Of a DNA stretch of 62,221 bases, positions 32,877 to 42,314 are shown piece after piece (within the stretch, counting starts at the first letter, position 1; each line of letters starts with the position of its first letter). Origin of the DNA: an uncultured Eubacterium sp. (lineage in GTDB: Bacteria; Bacillota; Clostridia; Lachnospirales; Lachnospiraceae); NCBI GenBank assembly GCA_945910225.1, contig CAMDYG010000010.1, positions 1-62,221 on the forward strand. The letters are read 5' to 3'. The position numbers and the translations under genes are program-made. The notes below the pieces were generated by a model, which saw nothing but the letters and a program-made list of their open reading frames with translations, did no database searches and had not been told where the DNA came from.

Positions 32877-34494
32877 AAGTGTTGGCAGAATTATATTAAA
32901 TACAATAAAAAAGAAATGGCTGCTGACAGCAGGTATTGCGATTACTGTTGTTGGAGCAATTGTATCAGCACTTATCCCGCCACTTGTTCTGGCTAAGATT
33001 ATTGATACAATAACACAGGGAAGAATACCGGAAATATACATAATTATAATGTATTTTGGGTTTCTGCTTATAACGGGGCTTATGGAGAGTGCAAGGGAAA
33101 CATTTCTGACAGTTTTTGGACAGAAGATAACACATGATTTAAGAAGTGGTCTGATGGATAAATATATAAGTCTTACGACAGGCGGACTGACAAGTCAGGA
33201 ACCGGGAACAGTAGTCTCAAGATTTGTAGGTGATGTTGATACTGTTGAGAATCTTTTTACTTCTGGAATTATAAGCATGTTTGCGGATGCATGTAAGATA
33301 ATAAGTATTCTTGTTGTTATATGGTTTAAAACGAAAGGACTTGCATTAGTCTTACTTGTCCTTCTGCCATTTCTGTTTCTGTTTACAAGGATTGTCCAGA
33401 AAAATATGCTGGCTGCACAGATTGATAACAGAAGGGCAGTTGGAAGAGCTTCTGGACATGTGCCGGAAACATTGCACAATATAAGGACAATACATACACT
33501 TGGAAAAGAAAAATATATGGCAGAAAGATATGATGAATATATAAATGAAAGTTATGCGGCGGTTGAGAAAACTAATTTCTATGATGCAATATATTCGCCA
33601 GTAATACTTATACTTAATGCCGTGGTTGTTGCTGTTGTGATGTTGTTATCAGCATCTGGCAATTCTGTTGTGCTGACACTTTTTGGAATGACGGCAGGAA
33701 CAGCAGTTGCAGTAATTAATTATATTTCACAGATATTTTCGCCAGTAGAAAGCCTGGGAATGGAAATACAGACAATACAGTCTGCAATAGCAGGTGTGCA
33801 CAGAATAAATGAATTTTTTGAACAGGAAGAAAATTCCAATACACAGAATAACATTTCAGTCAGTAATAGTGAAAATGCTGTGGATTTTTCAAATGTAACA
33901 TTTGGATATGATGAAAATAAAGTACTTAATGACATCAGCTTTTCAATCAAAAAGGGAGAACAGGTTACTTTTCAGGGAAGAACGGGGGCAGGAAAGAGCA
34001 CAATATTCAGATTGCTGCTTGGCTTATACAAGCCTGATAAAGGAAAAGTACTTATTGATGGAAGAGATGTTTCTGATATACCTGATTCGCAGAAACGAAA
34101 GATATATGGATATGTAGAACAGACATTTCATATTGTTCCGGGAACAATCCGTGAGCAGATAACATTATATGATCAAACTATAGATGATGATGCAGTTGTA
34201 AGTGCGGCAAAAACAGTCGGACTTCATGATGCAATAATGGAATTGGATAAAGGATATGATACTATATGTACTCCGGAGATATTTTCACAGGGACAGTGGC
34301 AGCTGCTTGCAATTGCCAGAGCGTGCGTGGGCAGACCAGAGGTACTTTTACTGGATGAAATAACAGCCAACCTTGATGTACAGACAGAAAGGGATGTAAT
34401 GACAGCGCTTAATAAGGTCAGTGAAAACAGAACAGTTATTTCAATATCACATAGAGCAAGTGCAAGAATTGGAAGAATAATTGAAATTATTTAA
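32866..34494 (+). CDS. ABC exporter half-transporter B (catalytic-site subunit)
   Basis: 542 residues from the ATG at 32866 (AGGGAGGA 7 bases upstream). Six membrane helices precede an NBD with Walker A GRTGAGKST and Walker B LLLDEITANLD with the catalytic Glu intact. Its signature is FSQGQWQLLAIARA instead of LSGGQ. Combined with the partner, the site made of this Walker A/B and the partner's LSGGQ is complete, while the other site is doubly degenerate. This complementary asymmetry confirms that the two form a heterodimer. The preceding HxlR gene suggests induction by the exported compound. Confidence 0.88.
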   Translation: MQGKSVGRIILNTIKKKWLLTAGIAITVVGAIVSALIPPLVLAKIIDTITQGRIPEIYIIIMYFGFLLITGLMESARETFLTVFGQKITHDLRSGLMDKYISLTTGGLTSQEPGTVVSRFVGDVDTVENLFTSGIISMFADACKIISILVVIWFKTKGLALVLLVLLPFLFLFTRIVQKNMLAAQIDNRRAVGRASGHVPETLHNIRTIHTLGKEKYMAERYDEYINESYAAVEKTNFYDAIYSPVILILNAVVVAVVMLLSASGNSVVLTLFGMTAGTAVAVINYISQIFSPVESLGMEIQTIQSAIAGVHRINEFFEQEENSNTQNNISVSNSENAVDFSNVTFGYDENKVLNDISFSIKKGEQVTFQGRTGAGKSTIFRLLLGLYKPDKGKVLIDGRDVSDIPDSQKRKIYGYVEQTFHIVPGTIREQITLYDQTIDDDAVVSAAKTVGLHDAIMELDKGYDTICTPEIFSQGQWQLLAIARACVGRPEVLLLDEITANLDVQTERDVMTALNKVSENRTVISISHRASARIGRIIEII

Positions 34495-34576
34495 ATTAAG
34501 GTGGTTTATTTTTCATAAAAGAAGTATAATACCCATGCGATAATAATATGTTCAAAAGAGGAAGCTGGTATTAATA

Positions 34577-36031
34577 ATGAAAAAGAAATGGGTAATAGGT
34601 CTGATAGCAGGTTCAGTTGCAATACTTGCAGTAATAATAGGAGTATTTGCATATCAGTACTGGTTGGAAGATAATATTGTATTTACAGATAGTGATAAAA
34701 TAACAGTACAATATGGAGATAAATTTGATTTATCAGGCGTGAATATTATAAAAAAAGGATATCTGAACAATAAAAAGGATGATATTGATGTTAGTTATGA
34801 CGGAAAGGTTGATGAGAAATCTTTAGGAAAATATGACGTTGAAGTTATTGTTCATAAGGGAAAGAAGAAGAAAGCAAAAAAATACGTTGTTGAGGTTGTA
34901 GATACAGTTGCACCTGTGATTGAACTGGATGGCGATAGTGAAGTTACAGTTGAAGTTGGTGATGAATACGATGAACCGGGATATACAGCAACAGATAATT
35001 GTGACGATGATGTAACTGATAAGGTCATAGTTGATGGAAAGGTTGATACATCAGTACTGGGAGATTATACAATATCATATTCGGTAAAGGATTCATCAGG
35101 TAATGAGGCAACTGCTGCACGTATAGTACATGTCACAGATACAACAAGTCCAGAAATCACATTTGATGGAGGAGATGTATATTATATAGCTAAGGGAACT
35201 GATTACAGTGAACCGGGATATACAGCAACTGATAATTATGATGGAGATATATCAGATAAAGTAGAGGTATCAGGTACAGTAGATACTAATACTTCTGGCA
35301 AATATACATTGACATATACTGTCAAAGATTCAGCAGGGAACCAGACAGAAGCGAGCAGAACAGTGCGGGTATATTCACCAATGTCAGTGGATACAGTTAA
35401 TCCGGGAAGTAAGGTTGTATATCTTACATTTGATGATGGACCGGGACCATATACAGCACAGTTACTTGATATTCTTGACAAATATAATGTTAAAGCAACA
35501 TTTTTTGTAACTAATACTCATCCTGATTATCAGAACCTTATAGCACAGGAAGCACAGAGAGGCCATACTATTGCTATTCATTCTGCATCACATGATTATG
35601 CGAGAATATATCAGAATGTTGATGCATATTTTAAGGATTTTGATGAAATGAATAATATTATAATTGCACAGACTGGTAAAAGTGCTGATATTGTAAGATT
35701 TCCGGGAGGTTCATCTAATACTATCAGTGCGAGATACTGCAGTGGTATTATGAGCCAGCTTGTGTATGAGGTAGAAGACAGAGGCTTCCAGTATTGTGAC
35801 TGGAATGTGTCAAGTGGAGATGCAGGAGGAACAACAAGTACAGGAGAAGTTTTCTGCAATGTGACAGAGGGAATAAGCAGAAATAATATATCAATAGTAC
35901 TGCAGCATGATATTAAAGATTTTAGTGTTAATGCTGTTGAACAGATAATTCAATGGGGATTATCAGAAGGATATACATTTCTTCCAATAACTGCGCAGAC
36001 TCCTATGTCACATCACGGAGTCAACAACTAA
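34577..36031 (+). CDS. secreted/membrane-anchored polysaccharide deacetylase with two Ig-like domains
   Basis: 484 residues. An N-terminal membrane anchor (about 5-28) is followed by a lysine-rich beta domain and two tandem DUF5011/HYR-type Ig-like domains (about 112-188 and 190-266; both contain EPGYTATDN and YTVKDSAGN-like blocks). A C-terminal CE4 NodB domain follows. The CE4 motifs are TFDDGPG (284-290; Asp286 and Asp287), HSASH (335-339) and RFPGG (374-378). It should deacetylate a cell-surface polysaccharide, perhaps peptidoglycan or an exopolysaccharide. The next two genes degrade c-di-GMP, which often controls such polymers. Confidence 0.9.
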   Translation: MKKKWVIGLIAGSVAILAVIIGVFAYQYWLEDNIVFTDSDKITVQYGDKFDLSGVNIIKKGYLNNKKDDIDVSYDGKVDEKSLGKYDVEVIVHKGKKKKAKKYVVEVVDTVAPVIELDGDSEVTVEVGDEYDEPGYTATDNCDDDVTDKVIVDGKVDTSVLGDYTISYSVKDSSGNEATAARIVHVTDTTSPEITFDGGDVYYIAKGTDYSEPGYTATDNYDGDISDKVEVSGTVDTNTSGKYTLTYTVKDSAGNQTEASRTVRVYSPMSVDTVNPGSKVVYLTFDDGPGPYTAQLLDILDKYNVKATFFVTNTHPDYQNLIAQEAQRGHTIAIHSASHDYARIYQNVDAYFKDFDEMNNIIIAQTGKSADIVRFPGGSSNTISARYCSGIMSQLVYEVEDRGFQYCDWNVSSGDAGGTTSTGEVFCNVTEGISRNNISIVLQHDIKDFSVNAVEQIIQWGLSEGYTFLPITAQTPMSHHGVNN

Positions 36032-36164
36032 ATACAAATATAAAGATATATAAGATTGTCTTAGTCTGCGTAATAAGAATGAGATTTATATAGATTTAAG
36101 CAGAATCTTGTGTTATAATGACAGTATATTTTAGAGCGTGGATGATATATAAGGAGATAATCTT

Positions 36165-37451
36165 ATGAAAGGGTGTTATCTAGGAATGACGGGACATGAC
36201 GCATTCAATGACAGAATAAGAGAGATTGTCAGTGCGGGAGAACATAAAGTGGTTCTTATGGCCCTTGATATTAGTAATTTTAAATATATTAATGATTTCT
36301 ATGGAATGGATGAAGGCGACAAGGTAATGAAGGATATCGCAGATTATTATTTTGTCAATGAGCCATTATGCCTTGCATCACATGGAATAGGTTTTGATCA
36401 GTTCAGAGCTGCTTATTGCGTTGATGGCATGACAAAGGAAGAGGTTGTTGATTATATTACTAAGAAAAATACTGAATTTGAAGCTTTGCTGTCAAGCAGG
36501 TATCCTCTGGTTTATCAGCATGTATATGTTGGATTATATTTTTATGATGATGCGTCACTTGATGTAAGAATGGCAGTAGACAGAGCTAATCTTGCCAAAA
36601 AATCCACCAAGGGAAGATTCGACATACCATGTTGTGTATATTCACAGGATAATTGCAATGAATATCTGGAACATATGGATATGTCCAATGAATTTGTCAA
36701 AGCATGTAAGGAAGACAGAATAGAGGTGTATTATCAGCCTAAGATTTCTGTTTCAGAGAAAAAGGCGGTAGGAGCAGAGGCTCTGGTAAGAATGAAATCC
36801 AATGATGGAACTGTTATTTCTCCTGCAAAGTTCATCCCTGTTCTTGAAGATACAGGGATGATAGGAAAGCTTGATGATATTATGCTTGAGAAGGTATTCA
36901 GGTTTCAGAGAATGTTAATGGATAAAGGTTTTGCTCCAATTCCGGTATCAGTTAATATATCGCGGCAGAGGTTTACAAGTTCTGATTTGTTAAAATATGT
37001 CCTTAACCTGCAGGAAAAGTACAATGTAGGTTCGGAGTATGTAGAACTTGAAATACTTGAAACTACATTTATTGATGCTCTTGATGCAATGGTTGATGTA
37101 ATTAATGCCTTAAGACAGAGAGGGTTCAGAATTAATGTGGATGATTTTGGCTCGGGATATTCTTCACTTAACCAGATAGCAAGTATTCCGGCTGATATAA
37201 TCAAATTCGACAGAGTGTTTGCAAGCAGATCGTTAAAGAGCGATAAGGGACGTACAGTTATTAAATCATTGATAGAAATGCTTAAGAGTGTTGATTATGA
37301 CCTTGTGTTTGAGGGCGTTGAAACTAAGGAAGATCTGGATCTTGTTGTAGGATATGGGTGCGATGTTATTCAGGGATTTTATTTCGAGAAACCAATTCCT
37401 GAACAGGAATTTATATCAAAATATGTTGCAGCAGGGAATTTTAAAGTATGA
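36165..37451 (+). CDS. c-di-GMP phosphodiesterase with degenerate GGDEF and intact EAL domain
   Basis: 428 residues with AAGGAGA upstream. The GGDEF domain (about 1-160) retains LMALDISNFKYINDFYGMDEGDKVM but the signature is GIGFDQF (74-80), so cyclase activity is unlikely. The EAL domain (about 175-425) is complete: EAL at 205-207, VNISRQRF, ELEILETTF, VDDFGSGYSSL, IKFDRVF, FEGVET and QGFYFEKP carry the metal and substrate residues. No membrane segment is present. Its last bases overlap the start of the HD-GYP gene (ATGA), so the two are coupled. Confidence 0.92.
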   Translation: MKGCYLGMTGHDAFNDRIREIVSAGEHKVVLMALDISNFKYINDFYGMDEGDKVMKDIADYYFVNEPLCLASHGIGFDQFRAAYCVDGMTKEEVVDYITKKNTEFEALLSSRYPLVYQHVYVGLYFYDDASLDVRMAVDRANLAKKSTKGRFDIPCCVYSQDNCNEYLEHMDMSNEFVKACKEDRIEVYYQPKISVSEKKAVGAEALVRMKSNDGTVISPAKFIPVLEDTGMIGKLDDIMLEKVFRFQRMLMDKGFAPIPVSVNISRQRFTSSDLLKYVLNLQEKYNVGSEYVELEILETTFIDALDAMVDVINALRQRGFRINVDDFGSGYSSLNQIASIPADIIKFDRVFASRSLKSDKGRTVIKSLIEMLKSVDYDLVFEGVETKEDLDLVVGYGCDVIQGFYFEKPIPEQEFISKYVAAGNFKV

Positions 37452-38086
37452 ATAATATAGAGATTAAAGACAACGAGCTGGGAGAATATATTGTCAATGA
37501 TTTCAAAAGTGGCATTGAGCATGGTATTCTAGTAGCTAATCTTGTCTATACTCTTGCTATAAGGCTCGGACTTGGTAAAGAAGATGCATATGAACTCAGA
37601 GTGGCTGGAATGGTGCATGATATTGGAAAACTTAAATTATCAGAATACCTTTATGGAAGAAATTCTATGGAATTATCGGTTGAAGAAATGAAATATATGA
37701 GAATGCACTCTAAAATCAGCTTTGATGTATTGAAAAATTATGATTATTCGGATAATATAATGAAAGTTGTTCTCTGGCACCATGAGTGTTACGATGGAAG
37801 CGGATATCCAGATAACCTTAAAGGAGGGGACATTCCGTTAGGAGCACGTATACTTAAGGTGGTGGATGAATTTGCTGCGCTGATATCTGACAGACCGTAT
37901 AGAAAGGCTTTTGATATTGATACGGCAGTTGATATTCTTATTGAAGAAATCAAGAATCTTGATATGAGAGTATTTATTGAGTTTCAGCGGATGATTCACG
38001 AGGAAGAAACGCTTGAATTGATTAGGAACAGCAAGATTGAACTTGATGATCTTAGTCTTGAAGATATTCTATCCTTCGCAGATTAG
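37448..38086 (+). CDS. HD-GYP domain protein (second predicted c-di-GMP phosphodiesterase)
   Basis: 212 residues, made of the HD-GYP domain alone. HD is at 57-58 in GMVHDIGKLKL, a further metal His in RMHSKISFDVL, HHE at 111-113 and GYP at 119-121 in HHECYDGSGYPDNLKGGDIPLGARIL. It overlaps the EAL gene by four bases. HD-GYP enzymes hydrolyse c-di-GMP to pGpG or GMP; some act on cGAMP. Two unrelated phosphodiesterase folds made from one message suggest complete breakdown to GMP. Confidence 0.9.
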   Translation: MNNIEIKDNELGEYIVNDFKSGIEHGILVANLVYTLAIRLGLGKEDAYELRVAGMVHDIGKLKLSEYLYGRNSMELSVEEMKYMRMHSKISFDVLKNYDYSDNIMKVVLWHHECYDGSGYPDNLKGGDIPLGARILKVVDEFAALISDRPYRKAFDIDTAVDILIEEIKNLDMRVFIEFQRMIHEEETLELIRNSKIELDDLSLEDILSFAD

Positions 38087-38116
38087 TAAGTAATTACAGG
38101 AAAGAGGTAAAGTAAG

Positions 38117-39907
38117 ATGGCAGAGTCAATGGTTGGCTTAAAGAGATCACACAGATGTACAGAGGTTTCATCGGCTGATATTGGTAAGAAAGTTACTGTT
38201 ATGGGATGGGTTGCTAAGAGAAGAAATCTTGGCTCACTCATATTTGTTGATTTAAGAGATAGAAGTGGAATACTTCAGATACTTTTTGATGAGAATATAA
38301 TTGGCAAGGAAGGATTTGACAAGGCGTATACACTTCGTAATGAATTCGTTATTGCTGTTGAAGGCGAAGTTATTAAGAGAAGCGGAGCTGTTAATGAGAA
38401 TTTAAAGACAGGTGATATTGAGATTGCTGCTAAGACTTTAAGAATTCTTTCAGAGTCGGAGACACCTCCATTCCCAATTGAGGAGAATATCCAGACTAAG
38501 GAAGATATCAGACTTAAGTACAGATGTCTTGATCTTAGAAGACCTGATATCCAGTCTAATATTATTATGAGAAGTAAGGTTGCAACTCTTACGAGAGCAT
38601 TCCTTGCAAAGGAAGGCTTCTTAGAAATCGAAACACCTATGCTTACTAAGTCTACACCAGAAGGAGCCAGAGATTACCTAGTACCAAGCCGTATTCATCC
38701 GGGTAAGTTCTACGCACTTCCACAGTCACCACAGCTTTTTAAGCAGATGCTTATGTGTTCTGGTTATGACAGATATATGCAGATTGCAAGATGCTTCAGG
38801 GATGAGGATTTAAGAGCGGACAGACAGCCTGAATTTACACAGATTGATATGGAGTTATCATTTGTTGATGTTGATGATGTAATTGATGTTAATGAAAGAC
38901 TTCTGGCTTATCTTTTCAAGGAAGTTCTTGATGTGGATGTACAGCTTCCAATCCAGAGAATGACATGGCAGGAAGCTATGGACAGATTCGGTTCTGATAA
39001 ACCTGATTTAAGATTTGGCATGGAATTACAGAATGTATCAGATATTGTTAAGGATTGTGGTTTCGGAGTATTTACAGGAGCACTTGAGAATGGCGGTTCT
39101 GTAAGAGGTATCAATGCAAAGGGACAGGGAAGCATGCCTCGTAAGAAGATTGATGCACTTGCTGATTTTGCTAAGGGATATGGTGCTAAGGGGCTTGCTT
39201 ACATTGCAATTCAGGAAGATGGTTCATATAAATCATCATTTGCAAAGTTCATGACAGAAGAGCAGATGAATAACCTTGTTAAGGCTATGGATGGGGAAGC
39301 TGGAGATCTTCTTTTATTCGCTGCTGACAGAAACAAGATTGTATGGAATGTACTGGGAGCATTAAGAGTGGAACTTGCAGGACAGATGGGACTTCTTGAT
39401 AAGTCAGATTACAAGTTCTTATGGGTAACAGAGTTCCCACAGTTTGAATGGTCAGATGAAGAAGAAAGATTCGTTGCAATGCATCATCCATTCACAATGC
39501 CTATGGATGAGGATCTTGATATGCTTGAGACTAATCCTGGTGCAGTACGTGCCAAGGCTTATGATATTGTTCTTAACGGAACAGAAATCGGCGGTGGTTC
39601 AGTAAGAATCCATCAGGCTGATGTACAGCAGAGAATGTTCAAGGCGCTTGGTCTTACAGATGAAGTTGCTAATGAGAAGTTTGGATTCCTTCTTGATGCA
39701 TTTAAATATGGTGTTCCACCACACGCAGGACTTGCATATGGTCTTGACAGACTTGTAATGCTTATGGCTAAGAGAGATTCAATCAGAGATGTAATAGCTT
39801 TCCCTAAGGTTAAGGATGCAACATGTCTTCTTACTAATGCACCTGATGTTGTAGATGCAAAGCAGTTAGAAGAACTTTCAATTGCTATAGATAAGACAGA
39901 AGAATAA
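38117..39907 (+). CDS. aspS: aspartyl-tRNA synthetase
   Basis: 596 residues, normal for the bacterial enzyme. The order is: an N-terminal OB-fold anticodon-binding domain (VTVMGWVAKRRNLGSLIFVDLRD), the class II motif 1 region, motif 2 (RCFRDEDLRADRQPEFTQIDMELSF), the bacterial GAD insertion (about 300-410) and motif 3 (GLAYGLDRLVMLM). It attaches Asp to tRNA-Asp. The leader is short and no T-box is visible. GAAAGAGG precedes the start, and a strong terminator follows. Confidence 0.98.
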   Translation: MAESMVGLKRSHRCTEVSSADIGKKVTVMGWVAKRRNLGSLIFVDLRDRSGILQILFDENIIGKEGFDKAYTLRNEFVIAVEGEVIKRSGAVNENLKTGDIEIAAKTLRILSESETPPFPIEENIQTKEDIRLKYRCLDLRRPDIQSNIIMRSKVATLTRAFLAKEGFLEIETPMLTKSTPEGARDYLVPSRIHPGKFYALPQSPQLFKQMLMCSGYDRYMQIARCFRDEDLRADRQPEFTQIDMELSFVDVDDVIDVNERLLAYLFKEVLDVDVQLPIQRMTWQEAMDRFGSDKPDLRFGMELQNVSDIVKDCGFGVFTGALENGGSVRGINAKGQGSMPRKKIDALADFAKGYGAKGLAYIAIQEDGSYKSSFAKFMTEEQMNNLVKAMDGEAGDLLLFAADRNKIVWNVLGALRVELAGQMGLLDKSDYKFLWVTEFPQFEWSDEEERFVAMHHPFTMPMDEDLDMLETNPGAVRAKAYDIVLNGTEIGGGSVRIHQADVQQRMFKALGLTDEVANEKFGFLLDAFKYGVPPHAGLAYGLDRLVMLMAKRDSIRDVIAFPKVKDATCLLTNAPDVVDAKQLEELSIAIDKTEE

Positions 39908-39914
39908 TAAAATT

Positions 39915-39956
39915 AAAAGGTCTGCTACACTAAGAAAATAGTGTGACAGACCTTTT
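39915..39956. terminator. bidirectional terminator between aspS and the DUF5050-like gene
   Basis: An 18-base arm at 39915-39932 is nearly perfectly complementary to 39939-39956, with an AGAAAA loop, an A-run before it and a T-run at its end, serving both convergent genes. Confidence 0.92.
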
Positions 39957-39958
39957 GC

Positions 39959-40981
39959 TTATTTTACAGTTATCTGCTCAACAGATGTATCAGGTGCAGA
40001 TGTATTTACACGATAGAGAATCCCCTGATTCTCGAAGTACTGGAAAAATGTGTACTTTGACGTGCAGTGAATATTGGTAATATTACCAATAGCAATAGGC
40101 TCTATCTGAGTTCCGTCAATGTTCATCCTGTATAAACCTGTCACAGAAGCATCTCCCTCCAGCTGGAAAAATATTTTATTACCATATACGTTATAATTAA
40201 TGACTTTGGCACCATCCTTGCTGTATAAAAGCTCGAGTGTTTTATTAGATGGATTATATCTTACCAGTGAATAATTCTTACTAAGATCTATATAATATGC
40301 ATAACCATTTTCAACATCTGCAAGATAAGAGTTGCAGTCATAATACACCGAGGTATTACCAGATTTAGTATCATAGCTTAGAATGTTATGCTTTCCATTA
40401 GGATCTGAAAAATATATTGTTCCATTCTGTACACAGGCTGGGGAATACGGAGTATCAGATACTTTTTCGTCCTTTTTGCCTGCAATGTCAATTTTATGAA
40501 AAGCAAGAGGAACAGTGTCGCTGTAATGCTGGTAGAATAAATAGTTGCCGGAAAGAGCGACTGTTCCGGATATATTATTATAAAGAACTTTTTGAGATTC
40601 GCCATTAAGGTCACAGCGATATACTCCGAATAATTGTCCACGAAAGATTGTTCCGATAGTTGACTGCTTGAAATTGTTCTTTACATAATAGATATAGTTA
40701 CCACAGACATTAAGTGATGCAACGCTGTCGTCGTTCAGCTTTCTTGCATTAGTACAGTCTGAGTTCATTACATATAATTTATTATCATCATATGGATTGG
40801 CAAAATATATCTTATCGTTATATTCACAGAATAATCCGCCATTATTAAGATTGCCGGCGGTATTTCCAACAGCGTTGTCATTATTGTATGTTATTTTGTT
40901 GCGTTTGTATGAAAAAAAGGCAAAAACAGCTGTCAGTATTACCAGAACAGATGTGATTGCGATAGTAATAGCTTTTTTCAT
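39959..40981 (-). CDS. membrane-anchored DUF5050-like beta-propeller protein
   Basis: 340 residues from the ATG at 40981 (GGCAGG upstream); a longer frame adds 20 residues without a better site. An N-terminal membrane anchor (about 3-24) precedes about seven repeats of the form '..G..IYFAN..D...LYVMNSDCTNARKLND..V..LNV.G.YIYYVK', the pattern of DUF5050/TolB-like propellers. It should face the outside and may bind a surface ligand or act as the sensory part of a protein complex. The function is not known. Confidence 0.75.
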   Translation of the reverse strand: MKKAITIAITSVLVILTAVFAFFSYKRNKITYNNDNAVGNTAGNLNNGGLFCEYNDKIYFANPYDDNKLYVMNSDCTNARKLNDDSVASLNVCGNYIYYVKNNFKQSTIGTIFRGQLFGVYRCDLNGESQKVLYNNISGTVALSGNYLFYQHYSDTVPLAFHKIDIAGKKDEKVSDTPYSPACVQNGTIYFSDPNGKHNILSYDTKSGNTSVYYDCNSYLADVENGYAYYIDLSKNYSLVRYNPSNKTLELLYSKDGAKVINYNVYGNKIFFQLEGDASVTGLYRMNIDGTQIEPIAIGNITNIHCTSKYTFFQYFENQGILYRVNTSAPDTSVEQITVK

Positions 40982-41047
40982 AATATGGCCTGCCTTTCCT
41001 GCCATCTGGCGTATGAATTTTCTTAAGTATAACATAAAGTACATTTA

Positions 41048-41075
41048 TTGCATATCATTAAAAATGTGATACAAT
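41048..41075 (+). promoter_or_regulatory. promoter of pheA
   Basis: TTGCAT (41048-41053) and TACAAT (41070-41075) with a 16-base spacer, ending about 35 bases before the pheA start. No T-box or attenuator fits in the short leader. Confidence 0.55.
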
Positions 41076-41109
41076 AAGAACAATACATCGCTTTAAAGAG
41101 GAGAAGTAC

Positions 41110-42252
41110 ATGTTAGATCTTAATGAAATACGAAATAATATTGATAAAATAGACAGTCAGCTTGTAGAACTGTTTGAAGAGAGAATGAAACTGACAACTG
41201 AGGTTGCAGAATATAAGATTGAGACAGGAAAGAAGGTTCTTGATCCGGCAAGAGAAAAAGCAAAGCTTGAGGCGGTCAAGAAACTTGTAAAGAATCCGGA
41301 TAATGTTCATGCTATAGATGATTTGTTTGCACAGATTATGGCTAATTCAAGGAAGAACCAGTACATGCTCCTTGAAAAAATGGGGCAGACGTTAAGGGAA
41401 CCATATGAAGCAATAGATGAAATTAATAAAAAAGACTGCAAGGTTGTTTATCAGGGAGTTCCAGGGGCATATTCATATGCTGCAATGATTAATTTCTTTG
41501 GCAGGGATGTTGATAATTTCAATGTGCCGACATGGAGAGAGTGCATGGAGGCAGTAAAACAGGGGGATGCTGATTATGCAGTTCTTCCTATAGAGAATTC
41601 TAATGCCGGAATAGTTGCTGATGTGTATGATCTGTTACAGGAATATGATAATTATATAATTGCTGAAACATATGTTAAGATTGAGCATATGCTGCTTGGC
41701 CTTCCGGGAACAGATCTTGATAATGTGACTGCTGTATATTCACATCCGCAGGGACTTATGCAGTGCGACAGATTTCTTGACAGCCATAAGGACTGGCAGA
41801 GAATAAGCCAGGCTAATACAGCACTTGCTGCCAAAATAATTTTTCAGGAACATAATAAGACTCATGTTGCTATTGCAAGCAAGGAGGCGGCTGAGCTTTA
41901 TGGTCTGGATATTTTAAAGACGGGAATTACAGATCAGGAAGGTAATACAACAAGATTTGTCATCGTTACTAATACGAGGAAGTTTGTTAAGAATGCGCAG
42001 AAGATGAGTATTGTTTTTGAGACTGCTAATGAAGCTGGTACTCTTTACAATCTGTTAAGCCACATTATATATAATGGGCTTAACATGAATAAAATTGAAT
42101 CAAGGCCTATAGAAGGCAATGTGGAGGGTAAAAGATGGAATTTCAGGTTCTTTGTTGATTTTACAGGAAATATTGATGATCCACGGGTTATGAATGCTTT
42201 GCGTGGAATTGAAGAAGAGGCAGAATCAATTAAGTTGCTCGGAAATTACTAG
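41110..42252 (+). CDS. pheA: bifunctional chorismate mutase/prephenate dehydratase
   Basis: 380 residues with AGAGGAG upstream. Domains in order: an AroQ-type chorismate mutase (about 1-90; IRNNIDKIDSQLVELFEERMKL), a prephenate dehydratase (about 108-290; VYQGVPGAYSYAAM, then the catalytic NTTRFVIV) and a C-terminal ACT domain with KIESRPIEG, the Phe-binding feedback site. It turns chorismate into phenylpyruvate, the committed step to phenylalanine. The first domain also fits the mutase used for tyrosine. The next gene is 62 bases downstream and unrelated in pathway. Confidence 0.96.
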   Translation: MLDLNEIRNNIDKIDSQLVELFEERMKLTTEVAEYKIETGKKVLDPAREKAKLEAVKKLVKNPDNVHAIDDLFAQIMANSRKNQYMLLEKMGQTLREPYEAIDEINKKDCKVVYQGVPGAYSYAAMINFFGRDVDNFNVPTWRECMEAVKQGDADYAVLPIENSNAGIVADVYDLLQEYDNYIIAETYVKIEHMLLGLPGTDLDNVTAVYSHPQGLMQCDRFLDSHKDWQRISQANTALAAKIIFQEHNKTHVAIASKEAAELYGLDILKTGITDQEGNTTRFVIVTNTRKFVKNAQKMSIVFETANEAGTLYNLLSHIIYNGLNMNKIESRPIEGNVEGKRWNFRFFVDFTGNIDDPRVMNALRGIEEEAESIKLLGNY

Positions 42253-42314
42253 TATGATAGAATTACAAATATACTATCAGCAAATACATATATGGATAAG
42301 TGAGGGATTTTAAA

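Noticed and set aside
36074..36164. Possible sigma-A promoter with TATAAT at 36114 before the EAL gene
   Set aside because: The -10 is perfect but no recognisable -35 lies at the right distance, so it was not listed as a feature.
36165..37451. Annotating the EAL protein as a diguanylate cyclase
   Set aside because: The GGDEF signature is replaced by GIGFDQF, so only the phosphodiesterase half can be supported.
38087..38116. Possible T-box leader for aspS, as often found for tRNA synthetase genes in Firmicutes
   Set aside because: Only 30 bases separate aspS from the previous gene and no T-box core sequence is present.
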